From Tenebrio molitor (Eukaryota > Arthropoda > Insecta > Coleoptera > Tenebrionidae), in contig NC_091048.1 in assembly GCF_963966145.1 (NCBI RefSeq), positions 7,068,001 through 7,132,000 of the forward strand: a stretch of DNA of 64,000 nt, in the 5' to 3' direction. Under the pieces are notes generated by a model that worked only from the letters and a program-made list of their open reading frames with translations, had not been told where the DNA came from and did no database searches. Positions within the stretch are counted from its first letter, which is position 1. Every line of letters begins with the position of its first letter. The position numbers were made by a program, and so were the translations under genes. Shown here in pieces: positions 33,926 to 44,229 of this stretch.

Positions 33926-34490
33926 AAGATGGAATTTATTTATTTATAATTTATCAAACATGTTTTCTATCTACATACCTATCATTCAGTTTTAAAATAC
34001 ATTTCTTTCAAAATCTAAAAAGAGAATTATTTTCTTTGTTGCACATATTTTTAATATCAATTAATAAATCTGCCATAAAAATTTCAGACTGCCTAAAGTA
34101 TATTTTTTGCGTACTCTAAAAAAATGACTTTGGGGCAGTCGGGCTGTACTTTAAAACGGTCCAAATAATCTGGCATTTTTATTTCTGTAATCTATAAATG
34201 TTAAGCTAAAAAATTAATATAATTTCAAGTTGCCTAAAGTATGTTTTTTGGGATTAATTTCTTGCAAATGTCATGTGCTGCGCAGTAGTAAAATAACCGC
34301 AAACGCCCTTTGCGACTCTCGATTCCTGATTCACTAATATTCAAATAGTACAATTTTTTATATTTCTGATTGCCTAAAATACCTTCCCTAAATTCGTCAT
34401 CAGCTCTCCGACTATAAGAACTGACACTATTTTTAGTGCAAATGATAACAAAATGGATGTATTATTAATTTATTACCTATTGTTATCCTC
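33926..34490. other. 3' untranslated and terminal DNA of the DD85E element
   Basis: AT-rich, with three degenerate repeats of a 'TGCCTAAAGTAT.TTTTT.' word near 34090, 34230 and 34370. No coding is seen. Confidence 0.45.
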
Positions 34491-34971
34491 TAAGGGCCGG
34501 TTTCACCAACGTCAGTTAAATAATTTAACAAACCGTTAGCGCTATTCTGTGAATAAATGTGACAGATGTCGTTTCACCAACCACAATTAGCACTATTCGT
34601 TCAATAAATCGTCTATTAAATTAACTGACCAAATTTGGTCAGTTAAAACCCCAGTTAAATTAATGTGACTATTCAATTCACCTGTTATTTTTCAAATATT
34701 AACCAATAAAAGAGCAGACATGTACTTTCGTAGCCTAGCAACAGAAAATTCCAGCGAATATTCCACTCGTGAAAATATAACTGACTATTCCACTAGTGGT
34801 TGAGGTGAATATTTTAAACAAACCTTGATTATTATTTTTATTCAAAGAAATTATTACTTTCTTACAAAGTTAACTGAACAATGAAATCATGTGTAACGCA
34901 GATTTGCCAACTAGCTTTGAAAATTTTTATTTTAATCATTGATTTGGTTCATTGAATAGTCTGTTGAATAC

Positions 34972-35131
34972 AACTCGTAGTCAAAGATAGTAGAATATTT
35001 TTCCGATGGTATCACTTATGGTCATTACGCTTTTGAACACCATTCGTGCTACGCACTCATGGTGTTCATAAAGCGAATGACCATTCGTGATACCACCACA
35101 AAAATATTCGACAATCTTTGACTACTCGTGG
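34972..35131. repeat. 160-nt hairpin inside the Harbinger 5' region
   Basis: ACTCGTAGTCAAAGAT...GAACACCAT pairs with ATGGTGTTC...ATCTTTGACTACTCGTGGT over about 70 positions; the turn is TCGTGCTACGCACTC. Confidence 0.85.
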
Positions 35132-35272
35132 TATTATAACTGACAATACATTTGTCATTTTAATTTTAATACCAAAATAAGAAATTTTGCGAATTTGGAA
35201 AATTGATAACAGATAAGTAAGAAATAATTACTAATAAATAAGATAAATTCTTGAATAAGCAATTTTGAAAGT

Positions 35273-36334
35273 ATGTTGTCGTCATCGTCATCGGATTCAG
35301 ATGAGGAAATAAGGCCTCCTATAAGAAGACCACCAAGACCAATTATGCGTGGCGATCCTTTTACGGAGTACACTGAATTCCAATTTAAATTACGTTTCAG
35401 ATTTTCTAAAATTGGCGCTAGGGAAATTTTAACATTAATTGAAGAAAATCTGGCACATTTAAGTGATGGAAACGATCCAATCACTCCCGCGTTACAACTT
35501 CTGATAACTCTACGGTTTTACGCTACTGGAACGTTTCAAATGTGCATAGGGGATCTGGTAAACGTATCAAAATCTTCTGTTTGTAGAATAATTCATCGAG
35601 TAACAAATTCCATAGCATCTTTACGCCATTATTTTATACGTTTGCCAGATCGCAGAAATGAAATTCGAAAAATTCATAATGATTTTTACGAAATTGCTGG
35701 ATTTCCCAATGTGCTTGGCGCAGTAGACTGTACGCATATCAAGGTGCAGTCTCCAGGAGGTGATCATGGGGAATTATATAGAAATAGGAAGTCATGGTTT
35801 TCTATCAATACTCAAGCTATTTCTGATGCCAATTTAAAATTTATCGATGTTGTTGCGCGATGGCCTGGCTCCGTACACGATTCTACAATTTTTAATGATT
35901 CACGTATAAGAATGCGTCTAGAAAATAACGAATTTCCAAATTGTTATTTATTAGGCGATAGTGGGTATGCATGCAAAAGATACTTGCTTACACCACTTCT
36001 CGTTGTTAACAATAGAGCAGAGCAACGATATAACACTGCTCATAAAACCACAAGAAATGTGGTTGAAAGAAGTTTTGGAGTACTGAAGAGGCGTTTTCCA
36101 TGTTTGGCGATCGGTTTACGTGTACAAATTGAAAAAGTACTTCCAATTATAATCGCCACAATGATTTTGCATAACATATCAATTGATGTGAATGAGGACG
36201 ACCCAATAGAAGATCCAGAAATAGATATTCCACATTTCGAAGAACCAGATGATATCTTTAACGTCGAAATTATTAACAACAATGAAAATAGGGCTGTTCG
36301 TACGGCTTTAATTAACACCATTTTTAATAGGTAG
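35273..36334 (+). CDS. PIF/Harbinger transposase (DDE_Tnp_4, HARBI1-like)
   Basis: An intact 353-residue frame. Residues 1-20 are Ser/Asp-rich. A helical region (about 60-125) includes the RFYATGTFQMCIGDLVNVSK segment found before the catalytic core. Catalytic residues seen: Asp152 (LGAVDCTHIKVQSP), Asp229 (LLGDSGYACK) and Glu265 (RNVVERSFGVLKRRFPCL), with 35 residues between the last two. The conserved RWPGSVHDSTIFNDS lies between the first two. No stop or frameshift is present and length is normal, so the protein could be functional. In this superfamily the transposase acts with the Myb-like partner encoded at the other end and cuts at TTA/TAA targets. It is not a domesticated host HARBI1, because it lies between terminal repeats. 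Confidence 0.92.
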   Translation: MLSSSSSDSDEEIRPPIRRPPRPIMRGDPFTEYTEFQFKLRFRFSKIGAREILTLIEENLAHLSDGNDPITPALQLLITLRFYATGTFQMCIGDLVNVSKSSVCRIIHRVTNSIASLRHYFIRLPDRRNEIRKIHNDFYEIAGFPNVLGAVDCTHIKVQSPGGDHGELYRNRKSWFSINTQAISDANLKFIDVVARWPGSVHDSTIFNDSRIRMRLENNEFPNCYLLGDSGYACKRYLLTPLLVVNNRAEQRYNTAHKTTRNVVERSFGVLKRRFPCLAIGLRVQIEKVLPIIIATMILHNISIDVNEDDPIEDPEIDIPHFEEPDDIFNVEIINNNENRAVRTALINTIFNR

Positions 36335-36373
36335 TAAGCATCTAATTTAACATTTTTAGCTATTAACATACCT

Positions 36374-36480
36374 AGCGATGTTATGACTATCATAACTACC
36401 GCAGATGTCGGTTTGAAATCCGAGCTCGTAGAGCGAGGATTTTAAGACATCTAAGGTTGTTATGATTCATAACATCCGCG
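36374..36480. repeat. 107-nt hairpin downstream of the transposase
   Basis: GCGATGTTATGACTATCATA...GAAATCC pairs with GGATTTT...TATGATTCATAACATCCGC around GAGCTCGTAGAGCGA. Confidence 0.8.
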
Positions 36481-36497
36481 GTTTGTTCAATAGTTTA

Positions 36498-37196
36498 CCG
36501 GTTTCAGAATAAGCCGAAGAGAATTTAAAACAATTAAATCCCAACACTCGTCTTAAAATAGATTGAGTTGATCGCGTTTGCATGATATGTTCGAGTGTCA
36601 TAGTTACATTTGGTTGTTTATACAAACAGACATTTCGCAAAATGAGTTTGAATGATAGTGTTTTACCGAAAAACGTCTTAAATGAAGAAGAACAAGCTTT
36701 AAATAGCTTAATACCGGAAAAATCGAAAGGCAGGAGGTACTTATCTGAAATCATAGAGACACTCAAACAAGGGCTAGATCTAAATAAGGTTACAAGTGTA
36801 AATGAGAGTGATGTTGGCGTATTTTCATGAACTGGTAAGTGCTCGTAGTGTTAGTTCCGTAGCGTATTTATCTTTTTGTTTATAGAGTCGACGAAATATA
36901 GCCCCTCTGCCCCTCATCATTATGGACGTAGGTACTACCCGATGCCCCATGCTATGAAGTGCAGTTCATTTTTACTATGGCAGAGTTCCGTCTATTTAAG
37001 TAATTATTGTTGTTTTTAGTTCCGTCTGTTTGAATTAATAAATGAATAAAGTTAGATATTGTCTTCATTTGTTGATTGTTGTTGACATGTCACTATGGCA
37101 ATATTACCCTACAGCATAACTGTACTAGTACAGTTATGACTCACCTACCATCCAACTTTTGTGAATGTAAATCAAGGCTTACTATACTGAAACCGG
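36498..37196 (+). mobile_element. 0.7-kb element nested in the Harbinger transposon
   Basis: CCGGTTTCAGAATAAGCC and inverted GGCTTACTATACTGAAACCGG are flanked by TA. Inside, 36642-36827 encodes MSLNDSVLPKNVLNEEEQAL and an EKSKGRRYL segment that resembles the start of tyrosine-recombinase-type or similar transposon proteins; this is weak. A donor-like CTG|GTAAGT follows the frame at 36833. Confidence 0.5.
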
Positions 37197-37324
37197 TAAA
37201 TATTTTTACGTGCACCTTTATAAAATAAAATAAATTTTGACAAGGAATTCTATTGAAAAACAGAAAAAATATTACAATGAATTTAACTGTTTAGTTTTTA
37301 ATAGGTTATCCAATTCTTTTCCCT

Positions 37325-38220
37325 TTAAATCTCTTTTTTTCGAATAATTTCTAATACTTCAATTTGTTTTTGATATTTTTCTTTTTTTAAGGCCCATAAT
37401 TCTCTTTGAATAGAATCGATGCTTGTGTTTCTTTTACTGTTCTTATTAGAACGGATGTTTTTTAAAAACGTTTTAATTCTAGTATTTTCAGGGACTACAA
37501 CAGCCTCTGCAGAAGTTTCACCTTCCTCCTCTAGAATATCGGGGCTGGTACTTAGATACAGTTGCTTTTCGTGTTCAGTATTTATAATGACTGTTTCATC
37601 AATCTGGGCCTCCTCGTTTACGTATTCAGTGATATCATTATCAATATTATGATCATATATGTGATTAGTGAAATCATGAACTGATACTGGTAACTCTATA
37701 AATAAAGTACAGCGATTATTACTGTTATTGTTACAATATTTTTTGTCAAATATTACCGTTACTATCATAAGGATTTTCATGAGGCGTTATAGTGGGTCCT
37801 AATAAATTAACCAGCATATTGTCGCAAGTTGTATTAACTGTGAGAGTTTTTGATTTTGAACCACCTCCAGTTTTATAAGTTTGCACCTAAAATTTATTGG
37901 AACCATTAAAATTTTAATTCAAAATTTTAGAATTTTACTACCTTTTCATCGGCTAATTTCTTTTTTGTAGATTTTTTTAAATTGTCGTAAAGGAGCTTCA
38001 GTTGTTGAGCATTACGCGTACTGGTTTTTGAGCTGGCATTAAATTGGTTTGCAATTAAGTTCCAAGTTTCACGTTTTTGCTTGGCGCTAATAGTATCCGA
38101 TTTCTTATTTTCGATTATACCCTTTTTATCTGTAACCAACTCTAACAGATACTCTTTTTCTTCTTCAAGAACATTTTTGGGTCTTTCTCTTTTTCTTTTT
38201 TGCCCTTGATCCATTCTCAA
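37325..38220 (-). CDS. Harbinger Myb/SANT-like DNA-binding protein, one frameshift
   Basis: Exon 1 (38220-37942) encodes a trihelix Myb/SANT-like domain (LEEEKEYLLELVTDKKGIIE ... KRETWNLIANQFNA ... RNAQQLKLLYDNLKK). A 55-bp intron (AAG|GTAGTA to TTTTAG|GTGCAA, 37941-37887, phase 0) leads to exon 2, which opens VQTYKTGGGSKSK. The KTGGG motif after the domain is typical of Myb_DNA-bind_5 proteins. A frameshift near 37770 separates this from the remaining 140 codons (acidic middle, coiled-coil-like QRELWALKKEKYQKQIEVLE near the end). In PIF/Harbinger elements this second protein binds the ends and helps the transposase enter the nucleus. The frameshift may inactivate it or be an assembly slip. 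Confidence 0.75.
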
Positions 38221-38322
38221 ATCGTCGCAGCAGATGATTGAAATGACGTAAAACGTCAGAATAATTTAATATTTTTAGGTACAATCAATGAGAAAATTAT
38301 TTTATCTAATCCCGTGGGATAA

Positions 38323-38460
38323 ATGACACTTATCCCACTCATTTGAGTGGAATAAGGAACTTCATTACCGGACGCATTTCATTACTCCACTCAGTGGGAT
38401 AAGTGAGCTTCATTACCCCACTCAGTGGGATAAGTAAGTTATTATTCCACTGAGTGGTGT
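38323..38460. repeat. Repeated CCACTCAGTGGGATAAGT motif
   Basis: Variants of CCACTCAGTGGGATAAG(T) recur four times (near 38325 inverted, 38385, 38419 and 38447), each a small palindrome around CCACT-AGTGG, separated by ATTACC/TTCATTAC words. Confidence 0.7.
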
Positions 38461-38542
38461 AATGAAACTGGCGGAAATAAATAAGATTTACCTTTTTTTT
38501 TAAATTTGGGGCGGTCTTAGATAAAATTTTGTACATAACACG

Positions 38543-38650
38543 TGGGCTAAAGCATATTACAGGAAACTCGTGTGATTACAGATGAACTCGGGCTAACGCC
38601 CTCGTCATCTGCAATCTTCACACTCGAGTCCTGTAATATTGCTTTTATCC
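38543..38650. repeat. 108-nt hairpin near the Harbinger 3' end
   Basis: GGGCTAAAGCATATTACAGG...GATGA pairs with TCATC...CCTGTAATATTGCTTTTATCCC; the turn is ACTCGGGCTAACGCCCTCG. Confidence 0.85.
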
Positions 38651-39014
38651 CACTAATTGTGTAAATAACTATTAAAAACAGTTGTTATCGAAATAGTTAA
38701 CTGAACATCAAAATTATTTGGTGAAACAACTTTTTCCTTAACGTACAAATAAAAGTTATTCGTTAAATAAGTAACTGACGATTTATTTACTATTGGTGAA
38801 ACCGGGCCTAAGAAGGTTAATTACAATATTTGAAAAATAACTATTTCTTTGCTGACAGCGAACAACATAACCTCTACAGTCTGCGAATGACTTGGTTACT
38901 TTATCAGCCCGTATTGGTGACATACACAGCTAAAGCATTTTTGAAGTAAAAATCACACCGCCACAATATTAAATTATTTGACCTTGACGAGGAAAATCCA
39001 ACGTGAATGGACTT

Positions 39015-39408
39015 TACTATTTATTTGAACGAACAGTGTTTGTGTTTGAAATACGAACTGCAATCGTCTTTATTTCTAGTTGTAATAATGAGCAAAGCAA
39101 GTGAAATTGCGGCAAAAGCTAAAGAATCTTGACTGCAAAGTTTTCTATTAATTCTATTCATTCCTGATTTAAATAAAATTAGGAAAATTTTGACGTTTAT
39201 TTTGAAGTAATACCCAAAATTGGCAAGCGGCCGTTTTACTATCTTTATGGACTAGTCCATAAACAGATAGTTTGTGGACAATAAACGATATCATAAAGGG
39301 AGTAGCTGCTGAACCGACCGTCCGGTGACTTAGGCGCCAGCCTGCAGTGCCAACCGTTCGTAATGCCATTACATGGTCCATAACCTCGAACGTTGAATTA
39401 CATATATG
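39015..39408. other. No gene seen
   Basis: Right flank of the DD85E element. Minus-strand frame 39429-39169 begins in the inverted repeat of the next element and has no known similarity. Confidence 0.3.
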
Positions 39409-40482
39409 CCATTCACGATGTTTTGGCATAAGGGGAGGCTATGATTTCATTTTTTAACGTTGGATACATGTTTGATTTCTGTCATCTCTGCTGTCACTAA
39501 AGTGCCTGACATGCGGACCTATCAAAATGAACGTAACATGTTGCCGAATTTACCGTAATCATAATTAAGCGACATTAAAACGTATTGATGGTGTTTGTAT
39601 TAGACTGCAGAACATATTTTCAGTAAGTTACAGTGAAGTCAAGTTTTTTTTATGTATAAATTGAATCGTAGGTGAGTACAAGATAAATATGTAGCACGGA
39701 TAGTGAAGGAAGAAACAACGACCCAATTGAAATGGCACAGGGGTTTTGTAAGACCTATTATAACTTCGCGATAGAGTTGTGAATTTATGGCTTGAGTCTA
39801 TTTTTAAATGTACTCCTGAAATTTGCCAACATTTTTGTAGATATTGTGAAGAACTTATTTCGGAAGATTGGACAAAATTAATGGGAAATCTTTAATTTGA
39901 AAACGTTTTTCCTTTAATAATTTTATTAGGAGAATCTGACTCGGAATTTGATTGGGATTTTGATGCAGGTAATGATGATTCAGAATTTTCTGATGAAATT
40001 ATGAAAGTTGAATAGTTTTGTTCTTTTTTCTCATGGACGATGGGTGTGTAAATGTTTTGCAGAAAGATTCGAATAAAGTAAGGCTTAATAAGTAGGTACA
40101 AGATTTTATACAATCTAGTTCTAGGAACGTTGTGGTTAAAATGAAAAATTCATTGAGAAATTACTAATTGGTTGGTTAAGACACTGTATAGATGGGTTAT
40201 CTAAGTGGTGCATAAATTAACAGGAGCCACTTCGTCTTTCGGTCCCGGTCCCTACTATTCTGTAGACTGTTCAAGTCAGTCTCCTGTTTTGTTAAAATGG
40301 ATTAAAAATGTGTGAGTATTGTTCTATTGTAAACTAGTAAAATTGACAACAATGCACTAGACAATGACGCAGTTTATAACCTCAAACTTAGAAAAACATA
40401 ACCTAATTCAACAGACAGCTTTACTGCCAACTTAAATGCACTTTTTCCATGGCCTCCCCTTATGCCAAAACATCGTGAATGG
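39409..40482. mobile_element. 1.07-kb element with 31-bp perfect inverted ends
   Basis: CCATTCACGATGTTTTGGCA continuing to 31 bp (39409-39439) is exactly inverted at 40452-40482. Read inward on either strand each end starts a frame MPKHREW. It encloses the tail of a DD85E-type transposase. Target duplication is unclear (TATA-rich flanks). Confidence 0.65.
39700..40017 (+). pseudogene. C-terminal scrap of a long-spacer DDE transposase
   Basis: NNDPIEMAQGFCKTYYN (third catalytic motif, degraded), then CRYCEELISEDWTKLMGNL, a stop, and an acidic tail ending in MKVE match the end of the gene at 32382-33925 (NPIEMVWGYCKSYYN; HCEKLIKDDWQKLMGNF). Only the last quarter survives. Confidence 0.7.
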
Positions 40483-40551
40483 TATATACTGTTGATGTTG
40501 GCTCTGTACTTTGTGAGATAATTTGTTTTTTGATTTTATTTCTGTTGGAAA

Positions 40552-40793
40552 ATGGAAGTCTGGGCAGTGTTTCACAGTTTTCAAGAGGCGAATGAATATA
40601 TAACTAATTACTGCCAGAAACATTTTATTCCGGTATATATTAGAGACTCTAAAACATTAGATGGTGCTAAAAAAACTAAACCCCACCGAGTAAATGGTTC
40701 AAATTTGTCATTGAAGTATTACTTTGTGTTATACGCCTGCTCTCATGGAGGTCGCAAATTTAAATCTCGTGGAAAGGCAATACGAAAATCACA
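40552..40793 (+). CDS. MULE/ZSWIM-type transposase, first coding exon (FAR1-like domain)
   Basis: From ATG 40552 the frame reads MEVWAVFHSFQEANEYITNY, then LSLKYYFVLYACSHGG and SRGKAIRKS. The F-x-S...Y-x3-Y...CxHGG..RG pattern is the N-terminal half of the FAR1/ZSWIM-type DNA-binding domain found in insect MULE-like proteins. The exon ends at a strong donor (TCACA|GTAAGT, GT at 40794) in phase 2. Joined to the acceptor at 45936 it gives RKS-H-T-MKDCCPMNIRLSL in correct frame, which restores the second half of the domain with its Cys and HNH residues. The 5.1-kb intron is filled with transposons. Confidence 0.75.
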
Positions 40794-41390
40794 GTAAGTA
40801 CCCACTTATGGAATATGGATATTTTTTGTGTCATATGAGCATCAGTACAATAATAAGTATTATCAGTTATCATAATATACAGTGTGTTTGGTGTGAAGGT
40901 AACAAACTTTTCTGAGATGCACAGCTAGGTTAAATGAACAACTTTTCTTAATGACATTTTTTTCAATTTGCTTTTTTTACTATGCTGAACTAAACTGACT
41001 AAACTCTGTTCCCACTGTTTGAAAGTCACTGTTCGTATCACATACTAAAAAATGTTACTAGAATAAAAGTTTTATTTTGTCTATTTCTTTACACAGGAGA
41101 AGTTTGTTACCTTATACCCCAAACACCCTGTACAGTTTGAGTTTACAAGAGGGATTTTTTTTTAATTTTTGATTTTACGCAAAAACTTCAGAGGAATAAC
41201 ATTAATTCTAAGTCCATATTTTAACAGAAAATGTTAATTTAAGAATGCAGTACATCGATACTGAGATTTTTTAATAACGGAAATGGAGGTTTCAAATGAA
41301 GCAAAAAATGTTATAGTAGAGTGCTCGGCGCTTCAATATATGCATAAAAATAACTTCCGTGGGGGTTTTGTTGTTACAAGCTAAATTATA

Positions 41391-42105
41391 CAGTGTCCCC
41401 AAAAAAAAAGACGAGTCCATAGCTCCCTTATTTATCGGAGGATTTTAATTATCTATACACCAAATTAAATGGTTGTTAATAGGCGACAAAATAGCCTAAT
41501 AAATTCAAGTATAACCCTATGGGCTTCAAGGGTAAACTGTCAAAATATTTTTTTTCAAATGGGATTACATTCCTTTTATTAGTAATTCGGATAGAGATTT
41601 TAATTTTGAAAACAACAGTGTATCACAAGTATAACTTGGAATTATAAAAATAACACTAACTTTTGAAACAAATGACGAGCATCAAGCGAAAAGCACTGCG
41701 TTACAGTGTAATAACCAAATTAAGGTAGCAGGAAAAACAAATGACAAATAATAACATGTGGGATTGCGCAGATATGCCGCCAATGTCTAGCGCAAAATGG
41801 AACATAGACGATAGTAGCGTTTTTTGCATTTTTTTTGTGTGAATTTTTGGTATTTAAGTCTATATTTGTGATACATTGTTGTTTTCAGAATATAAATCTC
41901 TATCAGAATTAGTACAAAAAAATATGTATTCCCATTTAAAAAAAAATATTTTGACAGTTTACCCTTGAAGCCCATAGGGCTATACTTGATTTTATTAGTC
42001 CATTTTGTAGCCTATTAACAACCATTTAATTTGGTGTACAGATAATTAAAATCTTCCGATAAATAACGGAGTTATGGGCTCGTCTTCTTTTTTGGGGACA
42101 CCCTG
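41391..42105. mobile_element. 715-bp foldback element with about 240-bp arms
   Basis: Ends CAGTGTCCCCAAAAAAAAAG and inverted TCTTTTTTGGGGACACCCTG are flanked by TA. Similarity continues inward on both sides (AACCATTTAATTTGGTGTAC, CCTATGGGCTTCAAGGGTAA, AGAGATTT...GAAAACAAC) to about 41630 and 41860. No protein is seen. Confidence 0.85.
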
Positions 42106-42110
42106 TATAA

Positions 42111-43340
42111 AAAGAAGCTTATGTACTGAGGTTTCAAAATCCCAAGGCCGTCAAAAAACGTCCGGTTCCAAAGGGCATTAAACTTAAATAGCGAGTTAGA
42201 TAGATGCTCATCAAGAAGAATAAATGACAAAATTGTTCGTATATTTTTCACAAAAAGTTTTGTACAGCAAATATTTTTTTTAATATTTCTAAATGGTCCG
42301 TGATTAAAGTTAACATTAGTCTCTTACGGAAGAATAAAATCGAACAATGCACTTTTTTCCGTAGCTCCATTGCGCTTCCACACATTACTGATACTATCGT
42401 CGGATATTATTAAATGACAATAATTTTTTTTTCTACGACCGTCAAAAAACGTGACATTTATGCATCGTTATCAAGTTGCAAAGTATGTCATTTTTGATAG
42501 TGAAAAAATATTTGTCAAAAAGTTTCCTTGGATGCTAAAATATTTATATTTTAACACTCAAGGAAACTAAGAGACTAATGTTAACTTTAATCACGGACCA
42601 TTTTAGACATATAAAAAAATAGTATATTTCAAACCAAGGTAAGAAAGTGGTTTCTTGCAGACCGCAGGCAAAGATTATAAACCGAGTCTTAGACGAGGTT
42701 TGTAAGTGCCTAAGGTCTGCAAGGACACTTTCTTAACAAGGTTTGAATACAATTTTTTTCCCTACCGGCACAACTTTGTTGAAAAAAGTCAAAAAAGATG
42801 GTTATATTCGTGATTAAAACGAAAATTTTGAGAATTGAATAGTAGGCTGTGTTATTTGTTTAATTAACTTGTCATCGCATTTGAAGATTTGAGGTTTGTT
42901 CGAAAATTTGATATAAACAGGGTAAAGTAATCTACCTACCTAGCTTATCTGTTTATTTTCCAGATTATATGATTGACCTACCAACTTGCTTCATTGAATT
43001 GGCTTTCATTTATCAATAACTTATTTCACTTTTGACACTTTTGACATTTGTATTTTGGTACAGTTTTACCATAAACATTTCATGATTTACTTTCTTACCT
43101 TAGCGAGAAAGTTGAATTTTCTCACCTCAAATGAGGTATCCACAGCCTACATTTCTACCCGGTAGGGAGAAAAAATATTTGCTGTACAAAACTTTTTGTG
43201 AAAAATATACCAAAAATTTTGTCATTTATTCTTCTTGATGATCATCTATCTAACTCGCTTTTTAAGTTTAATGCCCTTTGAAACCGGACGTTTTTTGACA
43301 GCCTTGAGATTTTGAAACCTCAGTACATAAGCTTCTATTT
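42111..43340. mobile_element. 1.2-kb foldback element with about 175-bp arms
   Basis: AAGCTTATGTACTGAGGTTT at the left is inverted at the right (AAACCTCAGTACATAAGCTT). The arms run on through AATGCCCTTTG, CTAACTCG, GAATAAATGACAAAAT and TTTTGTACAGCAAATATTTTTT. The middle holds a nested inverted pair (42293-42326 with 42569-42603) and a 135-nt hairpin (42618-42752). Confidence 0.8.
42618..42752. repeat. 135-nt hairpin inside the foldback element
   Basis: TTTCAAACCAAGGTAAGAAAG...TTGCAGACCGCAGGCA pairs with GCCTAAGGTCTGCAAGG...CTTTCTTAACAAGGTTTGAA; the turn includes GAGTCTTAGACGAGG. Confidence 0.8.
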
Positions 43341-43346
43341 TATATA

Positions 43347-43837
43347 CAGAGTGATTCTGAAATAAGTTTGGAAAAAAAAACCGGTAATTGGTGATGATGA
43401 GAAGTCATTGACAAAAAATTTTTCTTATAAAAGTTTTTTCGTTTAGAGATACAAATGATTGAAAATTTGGTCAAAATTGCTAGTACGCTGCTGAGTTAAA
43501 GGTGATTACCAGATTATCTTGGTAGTTTAGGAACAATAATAATCAAAGGTGCCCGTCAGTCACAAACGCAACCTTACTCCTCTCGATCATTTCCATAGAA
43601 ACATTTACAAAGCAGTGTACTTGCACCTACGACTTTATTATGGAGTTGATGTAACGATGGTTGCTAATGAAGTGAACAAATTCGGACAAATTTTCCCTAT
43701 TCATAGGCGTTAGAAATACAAGGATATAGGGTAATTTCCATCCTTTTGATTTTACCTTCAAAAGTCATTTACGCAGAATTATTTTGTGTCAAGGATACTC
43801 CACATTTTTTTTCCAAACTTATTTCAGAATCATCCTG
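43347..43837. mobile_element. 491-bp miniature element, CAGAGTGATTCTGAAATAAG ends
   Basis: About 34-bp inverted ends (continuing TTTGGAAAAAAAA) are flanked by TA. Coding is absent. Confidence 0.85.
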
Positions 43838-43899
43838 TATGTGTAATTCAGCTTGTAACAATAAAACCCTCACGGAAGTCACAAAATACTAATTATACA

Positions 43900-43976
43900 C
43901 CAAGGTAGACAAGACATTTTTTAAGCCGAGGTAGTTTATAAAGAAGCGAGGCTTAAAATTGTCTTCTCTACCGTGG
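43900..43976. repeat. 77-nt hairpin
   Basis: CCAAGGTAGACAAGACATTTTTTAAGCC (first 20 bases shown by positions 43900-43919) pairs with GGCTTAAAATTGTCTTCTCTACCGTGG at the right; the turn is AGGTAGTTTATAAAGAAGCGA. Confidence 0.8.
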
Positions 43977-44229
43977 AGTATGTATTATTTTTGAAGTGAA
44001 ACTTTTTATGGGAGGGGTTTGAAATTCTGATCGGCAACCTTTTTGTGTGACGAAAAGTGGTGGGGGTAAACACTGTCGGGTCGAGTGGGAGCAGTGTCTC
44101 GCACAACGGTTGGGCCAATATTTCCATCTCACTTAAATGTAAGTTAATCTGTTTGACACGATACAAACATCCCTTAAAATTGTGTATACTTCCTCTCTTT
44201 TAATTTGGAGGCTTAATAATGAACAATGA

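Larger units (their letters stand above)
34494..38808. mobile_element. Complete PIF/Harbinger transposon, 4.3 kb
   Basis: Ends GGGCCGGTTTCACCAA and the inverse of GGCCCGGTTTCACCAA are flanked by TAA on both sides (34491-34493 and 38809-38811), the hallmark 3-bp target duplication. It holds the two genes expected of the superfamily in convergent orientation: a DDE transposase (plus) and a Myb/SANT-like protein (minus). A 0.7-kb nested element and several hairpins lie between and beside them. Confidence 0.9.
32185..39014 (+). mobile_element. DD85E Tc1/mariner-superfamily element, interrupted by a Harbinger element
   Basis: Ends AAGTCCATTCACGTTGGATT(TTCC) and the exact inverse are flanked by TA. 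Removing the 4.3-kb Harbinger insert leaves about 2.5 kb with one transposase gene. The second Asp to Glu spacing of 85 recalls the DD82E 'Sailor' group as I remember it from the literature; membership needs a phylogeny. Confidence 0.75.

Noticed and set aside
35273..36334. Domesticated host HARBI1 gene
   Set aside because: Terminal repeats and a TAA duplication surround it, so it is an element gene.
36642..36827. Crypton-type tyrosine recombinase start
   Set aside because: Only an EKSKGR-like motif fits; no catalytic residues are present.
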